41,169 nucleotides of DNA, from contig NZ_QJRF01000052.1 of NCBI RefSeq assembly GCF_013393345.1, positions 1-41,169 on the forward strand. The letters run 5' to 3'. The position numbers and the translations under genes are program-made. Positions within the stretch are counted from its first letter, which is position 1. Each line of letters opens with the position of its first letter. Below the pieces are notes generated by a model. The model did no database searches, was not told the DNA's origin, and saw nothing but the letters and a program-made list of their open reading frames with translations. The stretch is from Pseudomonas taiwanensis (GTDB taxonomy: Bacteria; Pseudomonadota; Gammaproteobacteria; Pseudomonadales; Pseudomonadaceae). Positions 33,247-39,919 of this stretch are shown in pieces.

Positions 33247-33530
33247 TGGACGCCCCCAGCGCGCTACGCAATTCCCGTAGCCAGGCGCGCCTGAGCCTGG
33301 AGTGGGCCGATGGCGAGCAACAGCAGATCAGCCACACCCGCCTGCGCGGCGCTTGCCCCTGCTCGCAGTGCAAGGCAGCGCGTCTGCGCGGGGCGATCAC
33401 GCTGGTGGACGAAGGCGTGATCCTGGAGCGCATCGCGCTACAGGGTTATGGCGTGCAACTGGTGTTCAGCGATGGGCACGAGCGCGGGATTTATCCCTGG
33501 GAATACCTGCGGGAGTTGGGCGGCATGTAG
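33246..33530 (+). CDS. DUF971 (GBBH-like N-terminal domain) protein
   Basis: 94 residues. The family core is visible: ARLSLEWADGEQQQISHTRLR, the cysteine cluster GACPCSQCK (C37, C39, C42), GYGVQLVFSDGHERGIYPWEYLREL. DUF971 domains occur alone or fused to iron-sulfur carrier ATPases and at the N-terminus of gamma-butyrobetaine hydroxylase, where the cysteines bind zinc. A role in cofactor handling for the cluster is plausible. Its start overlaps the HEAT gene by one base. Its TAG stop lies inside a family D repeat, so the natural C-terminus may have been set by that insertion. Confidence 0.87.
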   Translation: MDAPSALRNSRSQARLSLEWADGEQQQISHTRLRGACPCSQCKAARLRGAITLVDEGVILERIALQGYGVQLVFSDGHERGIYPWEYLRELGGM

Positions 33531-33590
33531 GAGCGAGCTTGCTCGCGAAATGTTGTGCACGGACCGTTCGCGAGCAAGCTCGCTCCTACA
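33527..33590. repeat. Inverted-repeat element, family D
   Basis: Arms GTAGGAGCGAGCTTGCTCGCGAA and TTCGCGAGCAAGCTCGCTCCTAC. The left arm supplies the TAG stop of the DUF971 gene. Confidence 0.93.
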
Positions 33591-33606
33591 CGTTCTGCAC
33601 CGAACC

Positions 33607-33727
33607 TGTGGGAGCGAATTCATTCGCGAAAGGGCCACGCACCCGGCCCTACAAGAGCCCCGTCCGCGCGGGGTCGATCCTGGCACTTTCCTGTAGCGAA
33701 TTCATTCGCGAATAAATTCGCCCCCAC
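33607..33727. repeat. Inverted-repeat element, family C, rearranged
   Basis: Left arm TGTGGGAGCGAATTCATTCGCG and right arm region AGCGAATTCATTCGCGAATAAATTCGCCCCCACG, about 120 bases apart overall, with a GC-rich centre. The right part overlaps the 3' end of the OPT gene on the minus strand. It seems to contain an extra arm copy. Confidence 0.8.
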
Positions 33728-35756
33728 GTTGTGTGCCCAGCACATGCCGGCAGAAGGCGATGCAAACCAGGGCGAAGACGATGAGTCCGAGCCACTCCGC
33801 CGTATCACTGAATCCGGGGCCGACCAGGGCCAGCGGGGCATCCTTGCCGGAAGTGCCAATCAGCCCGGCGAGCAGGATGCCCATCAGGCTCTCGCCGACG
33901 ATCAACCCCGAGGCCAGCAGCACGCCACGGCGGCGGGGCACTTCGGCGTAGCGCTCCAGGTCCTGCCCGGCAGCCTGGGCGCGCCTGGCCAGGCGGCTGT
34001 CGATCAGCCAGCCCAGTGCAGCGCCAATCACCAGGGTCATGCCGATGGTCGGTGGCAGGTAGATGCCCAACCCCACCGCGAGTACCGGCAGGCTGGCCTT
34101 GCTGGTGCGGCGCAGGGCCAGGTCAACGAGGATCAGGGCGATCCCCAGCACAACGCCGATGAGGATCATGTTCCAGTTCAGCGCGTCCTTGAAAATGCCG
34201 CTGGCGATGGCGGTGAGCAGGGTCGCCTGGGGCGCCGCCAGGGCCTGCTGCGGGTCCATGCCCTCACGGGGCAGGGCGCCGGGGAAACCGTAGGCGTTGT
34301 AGAGCAGGTCGAGCACCGGCGGGATCACCAGTGCGCCCACCAGGCAGCCGACGATCAGCGCCACCTGCTGGCGCCAGGGTGTGGCGCCGACCAGATAGCC
34401 GGTCTTGAGGTCCTGCAGGTTGTCGTTGGAGATGGCCGCAATGGCCAGTACCACCGACGTGGTGAACAGCGCCAGGGCGATGGCGACCTTGCCGTCGGCC
34501 AGTTGCAGCAGACCGGACTCCAGGCTGCCCATGCCGAGGATCAGCAGCGACACCAGGATCACCGCGATGATGCCAATGCCGGAGATCGGGCTGCTGGACG
34601 AACCCACCAGGCCGGCCATGTAGCCGCAGGCGGCGGCGATCAGGAAGCCGAAGAAGAAGGCGAAGAACACGCAGCCGGCCACAAAGCCCCAGAACCCGAA
34701 GCCGGACAATTCCGGCGCGGCCTCGTGGAGGAAGTTGGCGAAGACGCCGAGCAGCGCGAGCAACAGCAGCCCGGCCAGCAGCAGGATCGCCTTGGGCGGC
34801 ATGTCGCGCTCGGTGCGGGCGGTGCTCGTCTCGCCCTTGCCGCGAACGGCGCGCAGGGACGTCCACACACCTTGCGCCATGGGCTTGAACAGGGTGGCCA
34901 GGGTCCAGAGCGCGGCGATGCCGATGGTGCCGGCGCCGAGGAAGCGCACCTGCGAACTCCACAACTGAGTGGCCAGCTCACTCAATCCCTGGCCTGCGGC
35001 CGGCGTGGCATTGAAGGTCAGCAGTGGCACCGCCACGCCCCAGCAGATCAGCACGCCGATGAGGATGGCGATGCCGGCGGTGATACCCATCAGGTAACCC
35101 GCGCCGACCAGGGCGAAGGAGAACCCGGTGGAGAAGCGGAAGGCCGCCTGCCCGGCGCCCAGCCACAGGCTGATGCTCTCGCCGAGTACCTTGAAGCCGC
35201 TGCTGCAGAGGCTGAAGGCAGCAGCCACCAGACCGCCTCCAAGGATGTCGCGCAGACCGGGTTCACCGCGACGCTGGGCTGCGGTCTTGTCGTCGCCTTC
35301 GTCGCTGCTGCCGACCCGGAGGATCTCTGCCGCTGCCACGCCTTCGGGGTAGGGCAGCTCACTCTGCACCACCATCACGCGACGCAGGGGGATGGTGTAG
35401 AGCACGCCGAGGATGCCGCCGATGGCGCAGATCATCGCGGTCTGCCAGAAGGGAAAGCCTGCCCAGTAACCGATCATCAACAAGCCGGGAAGGATGAAGA
35501 TGATCGAGGACAGGGTGCCGGCCGCCGACGCCTGGGTCTGCACCATGTTGTTCTCGAGGATGTTCGAGCCCTTGAAGTAGCGCAGCACCGCCATGGAGAT
35601 CACGGCGGCGGGAATCGACGAGGCGAAGGTCAGGCCGACCTTGAGGCCGAGGTAGACGTTGGAGGCGGTGAACACCAGGGTGATCAGCGCGCCCAGGATC
35701 AACCCGCGCAGGGTGAGTTCGGGTAGGTCGAGGTGGTCAGGGACGCGGTCCGTCAT
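33702..35756 (-). CDS. OPT-family oligopeptide/metal-chelate transporter
   Basis: 684 residues with some 14-16 membrane segments. The N-terminal ELTLRGLILGALITLVFTASNVYLGLKVG (two parts), NNMVQTQASAAGTLSS and SELPYPEGVAAAEIL are characteristic of the bacterial OPT/YSL family. These proteins move small peptides, glutathione-like compounds or metal chelates across the inner membrane. The ATG at 35756 is preceded by GGAGA; a second ATG six codons earlier is less well placed. The last residues (GGEFIRE) and the stop are encoded by a dispersed repeat, so the C-terminus has been replaced or extended. Substrate unknown; a sulfur peptide would fit the neighbourhood. Confidence 0.86.
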   Translation of the reverse strand: MTDRVPDHLDLPELTLRGLILGALITLVFTASNVYLGLKVGLTFASSIPAAVISMAVLRYFKGSNILENNMVQTQASAAGTLSSIIFILPGLLMIGYWAGFPFWQTAMICAIGGILGVLYTIPLRRVMVVQSELPYPEGVAAAEILRVGSSDEGDDKTAAQRRGEPGLRDILGGGLVAAAFSLCSSGFKVLGESISLWLGAGQAAFRFSTGFSFALVGAGYLMGITAGIAILIGVLICWGVAVPLLTFNATPAAGQGLSELATQLWSSQVRFLGAGTIGIAALWTLATLFKPMAQGVWTSLRAVRGKGETSTARTERDMPPKAILLLAGLLLLALLGVFANFLHEAAPELSGFGFWGFVAGCVFFAFFFGFLIAAACGYMAGLVGSSSSPISGIGIIAVILVSLLILGMGSLESGLLQLADGKVAIALALFTTSVVLAIAAISNDNLQDLKTGYLVGATPWRQQVALIVGCLVGALVIPPVLDLLYNAYGFPGALPREGMDPQQALAAPQATLLTAIASGIFKDALNWNMILIGVVLGIALILVDLALRRTSKASLPVLAVGLGIYLPPTIGMTLVIGAALGWLIDSRLARRAQAAGQDLERYAEVPRRRGVLLASGLIVGESLMGILLAGLIGTSGKDAPLALVGPGFSDTAEWLGLIVFALVCIAFCRHVLGTQRGGEFIRE

Positions 35757-35827
35757 GTCGCTCTCCAGGGGCATGCCTGCGGGGTTGCGCCGGCACGGGA
35801 AAGCCTAGACCACGGGGCGTAACCGGA

Positions 35828-36661
35828 TCAGAACGGCTTGTCGCCCAGGATGGTCGCGCGGTGCATCACGCGGCGCTGCGGCCGGTAGTCGTCCACGGCG
35901 AAATGCTGGGTGATGCGGTTGTCCCAGAAGGCCACGTCGCCCACCTGCCAACGCCAGCGAATGGTGAACTCCGGGCGGGTGGAATGAGCGAAGAGCAGGC
36001 GCAGCAGCGCATCGCTTTCTGCTGCCGAGAGTTCGTTGATGCGGGTAGTGAAGCCCTCGTTGACGAACAGTCCTTTGCGTCCGGTAACCGGGTGAGTACG
36101 TACCACTGGATGGCTGCGCGGCGGGTGCTTGCGCTTGGCATCCTCCAGGCGCTCGTGCTCTTCGGCGGTGAGGCTGAACCGCTCCTCGGGGAATGAGCGG
36201 GACAGGTCGTGGGTCGCGGTCAGGCCTTCGAGCAATTGCTGGATGGGTTTTGACAGCGCGTCATAGGCCGCACTGCTGCTGGCCCAGAGCGTGTCGCCGC
36301 CATAGGGCGGGAGCTGCTTGGCGGCGAGCACCGCACCGAGTGCCGGGGTTTCCAGGAAGGTCACGTCGGTGTGCCAGAGAGCGTTGTCGCGCACGTCGGT
36401 GACGGCGGTATCCAGGACCAGCACTTCCGGCTGATCGGGAATGTTCGGATAGATCGGATGGATATGCAGGTCGCCGAAATTGCGAGCGAAGGCGGCCTGC
36501 TGCTGCGGGTTCAGCGGCTGGTCGCGGAAGAACAGTACCTGGTGGGTCAGCAGGGCTTGCTCCACCGCTTCACGCAGCGAGGCATCGAGCGGCTTGCTGA
36601 GGTCGAGGCCTTCGACCACGGCGCCAAGGGCGGGGGAGAGCGGGGTGATGTGCAGAGGCAT
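35828..36661 (-). CDS. tauD: Taurine dioxygenase
   Basis: 277 residues, Fe(II)/2-oxoglutarate dioxygenase that splits taurine into sulfite and aminoacetaldehyde. The iron triad is H97, D99 (WHTD) and H253 (ITQHFA). R268 in [11 protein letters not shown] is the 2-oxoglutarate ligand by analogy to E. coli R270. H68 in DLHIHP matches the taurine-contacting histidine. It ends at GDKPF, four residues shorter than E. coli TauD as I recall it. The frame is open well upstream through a repeat, so the start is set at 36661 ([10 protein letters not shown]). It is the last gene of the tau operon. Confidence 0.93.
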   Translation of the reverse strand: MPLHITPLSPALGAVVEGLDLSKPLDASLREAVEQALLTHQVLFFRDQPLNPQQQAAFARNFGDLHIHPIYPNIPDQPEVLVLDTAVTDVRDNALWHTDVTFLETPALGAVLAAKQLPPYGGDTLWASSSAAYDALSKPIQQLLEGLTATHDLSRSFPEERFSLTAEEHERLEDAKRKHPPRSHPVVRTHPVTGRKGLFVNEGFTTRINELSAAESDALLRLLFAHSTRPEFTIRWRWQVGDVAFWDNRITQHFAVDDYRPQRRVMHRATILGDKPF

Positions 36662-36686
36662 GGCGGGTATCTCGATGTCTGGATGT

Positions 36687-36772
36687 GTTGGGCTTCGCTG
36701 CGCTCTGACCAACCTACGACGCCACCGTAGGTTGGGCCGGGCGGCGTTCCGCGAGCGCAGCGAAGCCCAACG
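36687..36772. repeat. Inverted-repeat element, family A, between tauC and tauD
   Basis: GTTGGGCTTCGCTGCGCTCTGACCAACCTACG, then CGTAGGTTGGGCC...GCGAAGCCCAACG. Hairpin filling the 119-base gap inside the tau operon. (Arms given in two parts; each is a half copy.). Confidence 0.87.
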
Positions 36773-36780
36773 AGGGATGT

Positions 36781-37614
36781 TCAGTGGCTCTGCCCATGCC
36801 AGGGCACGAGCTTGCGTTGCAGGGCGCGCAGGCCGAGTTCGAGGGCGAAGGCGATCAGGGCGATGACGAGGATGCCGAGGATCACCACATCGGTGACCAG
36901 GAACTGCGCCGCCGACTGCACCATGAAGCCCAGGCCGCGGGTGGCGGCCACCAGTTCGGCAGCCACCAGGGTGGACCAACCGACGCCAAGGCCGATGCGT
37001 ACGCCGGTGAGGATGTCCGGCAGGGCGCTGGGCAGGATCACATGACGGACCAATTGCACTTGGGTGGCGCCGAGGGACTGCGCCGCGCGCAAGCGCGCCG
37101 GGTCGACATTGCGCACGCCGGTAGCGGTGGCGATGGCGATGGGGGCGAAGATCGCGAGGAAGATCAGCAGCACCTTGGACAGCTCACCGATGCCGCACCA
37201 GATCACGATCAGGGGCAGGTAGGCCAGCGGCGGAATGGGTCGGTAGAACTCGATCAGCGGGTCGAAGATGCCGCGGGCGATGCGATTGCGGCCAATGGCT
37301 ATACCCAGCGGCACGGCAATCAGCACCGCCGCCAGCAGGGCCAGGCCAATGCGCCCGAGGCTCGCGCCCAGGTGCTGCGAGAGGCTGGCGTCCATGTAGC
37401 CCTGGGTCAGCAGCACCCAACCCTTGCGGGCGATGGCCTGCGGGCTGGGCAGGAACAGCGGTTCGATCAGGCCGGCGGTGGTCACGGCGCACCAGGCCAG
37501 CAGCAGGCTGCCGAGGGTCAGCAGGCTGATGGACAGGGTGCTCAGGGGGCGGCGCTGGCGCGGTTTCACGGACGGCGCGGACTTGCTGGCCAGGGTCAGG
37601 TCGAGGCTGCTCAT
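36781..37614 (-). CDS. tauC: Taurine ABC transporter permease
   Basis: 277 residues. A hydrophilic Lys/Arg-rich N-terminus precedes about six membrane helices. [22 protein letters not shown] and the EAA loop [29 protein letters not shown] (two parts) are the SsuC/TauC signatures. Pairs with TauA and TauB to import taurine. Its start overlaps the tauB stop by four bases. It is separated from tauD by a family A repeat. Confidence 0.92.
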   Translation of the reverse strand: MSSLDLTLASKSAPSVKPRQRRPLSTLSISLLTLGSLLLAWCAVTTAGLIEPLFLPSPQAIARKGWVLLTQGYMDASLSQHLGASLGRIGLALLAAVLIAVPLGIAIGRNRIARGIFDPLIEFYRPIPPLAYLPLIVIWCGIGELSKVLLIFLAIFAPIAIATATGVRNVDPARLRAAQSLGATQVQLVRHVILPSALPDILTGVRIGLGVGWSTLVAAELVAATRGLGFMVQSAAQFLVTDVVILGILVIALIAFALELGLRALQRKLVPWHGQSH

Positions 37615-38393
37615 GCGCTTCTCCTATGACGTTCGGCGAAAACCTGGGCGAGCACGTGCTCGCGCGTTTCGATGAACTGCGGGTCGGACTTGATCGCCCG
37701 TGCGCTTTCCCCGGCGGCGTAGCGTTGGCCGAAGTCCAGGCGCAGGCGCTCGGCGATGCGGCCCGGATTGGGCGACAGCAGAATGAGTTCGGTGGCGAGG
37801 AAGACCGCTTCCTCGATGTCGTGGGTGATCAGGAACACCGGTTTCGCCGCGCGCCGCCAGACCTGCAGCAACAGCTCCTGCATCTGCTCGCGGGTGAAGG
37901 CATCCAGCGCACCGAAGGGCTCATCCATCAACAGCACGCGAGGGTCGGCAGCCAGTGCGCGGGCGATGCCGACGCGCTGTTTCTGTCCACCGGAAAGCTC
38001 CCAGATGCGGCGCTTGTCGAAGCCGGCCAGGTCCACCAAGGCGAGCATTTCGCGAGCACGCGCCTCACGCTCGGTACGGGGTACGCCGGCCAGTTCGAGG
38101 CCGAAGGCGACATTGCCGAGCACGTCCTGCCAGGGCAGCAGGGCATCGTCCTGGAACACCACGCCACGTTCGGCGCTGGGGCCGCTGACGGGCACGCCGT
38201 CGAGGCTGATACGGCCGGCGCTGGGGCTGACGAAACCGGCGATGAGGTTGAGCAGGGTGGTCTTGCCGCTGCCGGAAGGGCCGAGGGCCACCAGCAGCTC
38301 TCCGGGGCCGAGGTCGAAGGAAATATCGGTCAGTACCGGCTCGGCCGCGCCTGGGTACTGTGCGCTGATGCGCTCCAGTTGGAGTAAGGCCAT
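37611..38393 (-). CDS. tauB: Taurine ABC transporter ATP-binding protein
   Basis: 260 residues. Walker A is GPSGSGKTT, the Q-loop [10 protein letters not shown], the signature [14 protein letters not shown], Walker [13 protein letters not shown] and the H-loop ITHDIEEA. The start at 38393 ([10 protein letters not shown]) follows GGAG-like sequence poorly, but it gives the family N-terminus; six codons upstream is another in-frame start. Expression from the tauA promoter must pass a large hairpin repeat in the 148-base gap. Confidence 0.92.
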   Translation of the reverse strand: MALLQLERISAQYPGAAEPVLTDISFDLGPGELLVALGPSGSGKTTLLNLIAGFVSPSAGRISLDGVPVSGPSAERGVVFQDDALLPWQDVLGNVAFGLELAGVPRTEREARAREMLALVDLAGFDKRRIWELSGGQKQRVGIARALAADPRVLLMDEPFGALDAFTREQMQELLLQVWRRAAKPVFLITHDIEEAVFLATELILLSPNPGRIAERLRLDFGQRYAAGESARAIKSDPQFIETREHVLAQVFAERHRRSA

Positions 38394-38434
38394 TTTGCGA
38401 ATGCTCTTCAAGGTAGAGCTGATTGAGCGAGCTA

Positions 38435-38535
38435 GAGCATGGCTAGGCGAAAACGACCGAGGACGCGGAGCTTACTGTTGTAAGTGAGCAGTCCGAGGTC
38501 GTTTTCAACAACGCCACGCCGACGCGCAGCCGATC
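38435..38535. repeat. Dispersed hairpin element, family E, between tauA and tauB
   Basis: GAAAACGACC (38449-38458) pairs with GGTCGTTTTC (38497-38506), and the inner CTTAC-TGTT-GTAAG (38471-38484) forms the tip. The flank CGCGCAGCCGATC is shared, inverted, with the copy at 16873-16985. There is no T-tract typical of a terminator, but it may reduce read-through from tauA. Confidence 0.8.
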
Positions 38536-38541
38536 AGCCAA

Positions 38542-39522
38542 TCAATTGGTGACGTATTTGGCGCTGACGTAGGGCGCGTAGTCAGGCAGTACGGCGTCGA
38601 CCTTGCCTTGCTCCTTGAGGAAGGCGGCGGTCTCGCTGATGGCCTGCGTGGTCGGCGCGCCCAGGGCGGTGGCCTGGTCGGCGGCCAGCGGGAAGACGTT
38701 GCCCTGCAGCAGCAGCGGGATGTCTTCGGCCTTGGCGCCGGAGAGCTTCACCAGCTTGTCGATGTTGCCCTTGTCGGCCAGCCAGGCTTTCGGGTCCTTG
38801 CGGTAGTCGGCGTAGGCGTCGAGGGTCACCTTGGCGAAGGCGCGGACGACTTCAGGGTGTTTCTCGGCGAAGTCCTTGCGCACGATCCAGGCGTCGAAGG
38901 TAGGCGCGCCCAGCTTGCCCAGTTCGGCGGAGCTGATCAGTACCTTGCCATTGGATTTGGCCACGCCCAGGGCCGGGTCCCAGACGTAGGTGGCGTCGAT
39001 GTCACCGCGCTGCCAGGCGGCGACGATGGCCGGCGGCGCGAGGTTGAGGATGGTCACCTTGGTGGGGTCGATCTGCCAGTGCTTGAGGGCTGCCAGCAGG
39101 CTGTAGTGGCCCGTGGAAACGAAGGGCACGGCGATCTTCTTGCCGATCAGGTCTTCGGGTTTGGTGATGCCGGCGCCGTTGCGCGCCACCAGGGCTTCGG
39201 CGTCACCGATCTGGGTGGCGATCAGGAAGGTCTGGATCGGCAGCTGGCGAGTGGCGGCGGCGGCCAGGGGGCTGGAGCCGACATAGCCGATCTGCACATC
39301 ACCGGAGGCGACGGCGGTGATGACTTCAGCGCCGCTGTCGAACTTGCGCCAATCGATCTCGGATTTGCTGGCCTTTTCATAGGCGCCATCGGCCTGGGCC
39401 ACTTTGGCCGGGTCGACGGTGGTCTGGTAGGCGACGGTGAAGTCCGCGGCCTGCGCGCTGAGGGCCAGGCTGCCAAGGGTCAGGGCCGCCAGCAGGCGAC
39501 GGGGGAACAGGGACGGAATCAT
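38542..39522 (-). CDS. tauA: Taurine ABC transporter substrate-binding protein
   Basis: 326 residues. The signal peptide (RRLLAALTLGSLALSAQA, cleavage about residue 25) is followed by ADFTVAYQTTVDPAKVAQADG. The TauA core includes DWRKFDSGAEVITAVASGDVQIGYVGSSPLAAA in two parts, KKIAVPFVSTGHYSLLAALKHW and GDIDATYVWDPALG. Periplasmic receptor for taurine. The ATG at 39522 has GAGGAG ahead. It is the first gene of the operon and faces the porin gene across a 397-base divergent promoter region. Confidence 0.93.
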   Translation of the reverse strand: MIPSLFPRRLLAALTLGSLALSAQAADFTVAYQTTVDPAKVAQADGAYEKASKSEIDWRKFDSGAEVITAVASGDVQIGYVGSSPLAAAATRQLPIQTFLIATQIGDAEALVARNGAGITKPEDLIGKKIAVPFVSTGHYSLLAALKHWQIDPTKVTILNLAPPAIVAAWQRGDIDATYVWDPALGVAKSNGKVLISSAELGKLGAPTFDAWIVRKDFAEKHPEVVRAFAKVTLDAYADYRKDPKAWLADKGNIDKLVKLSGAKAEDIPLLLQGNVFPLAADQATALGAPTTQAISETAAFLKEQGKVDAVLPDYAPYVSAKYVTN

Positions 39523-39628
39523 GGGGTGCTCCTCAACGGGCAAGGGCCGGTCTTGGAGGCCGGTCCACGGGACAGGGTGTGCTGCTTTCTGGGTTGTCCG
39601 GTGGTCCGGTGAAGAGAATTTAATTGAT

Positions 39629-39658
39629 CTAAAAAACGCGAAATAAATAATTTTTTAG
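39629..39658. promoter_or_regulatory. Inverted repeat CTAAAAAA-N14-TTTTTTAG in the tauA/porin promoter region
   Basis: Arms at 39629-39636 and 39651-39658 within the AT-rich stretch 107-136 bases upstream of tauA. The same arm sequence recurs with a shorter spacer at 39725-39745. Candidate binding sites for a sulfur-starvation regulator such as CysB, based only on position. Confidence 0.4.
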
Positions 39659-39724
39659 CATTAGCTTAGGTCAGACGGATTGCTGCCCTCCGTAGAATTG
39701 CTTATTGCTGAAAGTTATCTGCAT

Positions 39725-39745
39725 CTAAAAAATAATTCTTTTTAG
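39725..39745. promoter_or_regulatory. Inverted repeat CTAAAAA-N7-TTTTTAG in the tauA/porin promoter region
   Basis: Arms at 39725-39731 and 39739-39745, with TTAGCATT close by as at the first site. The rest of the 397-base gap (39523-39919) is AT-rich on the tauA side and GC-rich in the porin leader. No other element was recognised. Confidence 0.4.
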
Positions 39746-39919
39746 AAATTAGCATTCGCCTTCTAGAGTGGCGGCCTGCCGAAAGCGGACCGCCGCATCG
39801 CACTTGCACCGGAGCCTGTGAAAAAGACAGTGGCTTCGAAGGTCACGCAGCGGCGCGTCGCGTCAGCTCCTGCTCCGGGCATCCCAACACCCTTACAAGA
39901 TCGCAATGGAGCATCGAGC

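Noticed and set aside
33555-35726. 723-codon plus-strand frame opposite the OPT transporter
   Set aside because: Gln/His/Asp/Gly-rich composition, starts inside repeats and mirrors the membrane protein on the other strand.
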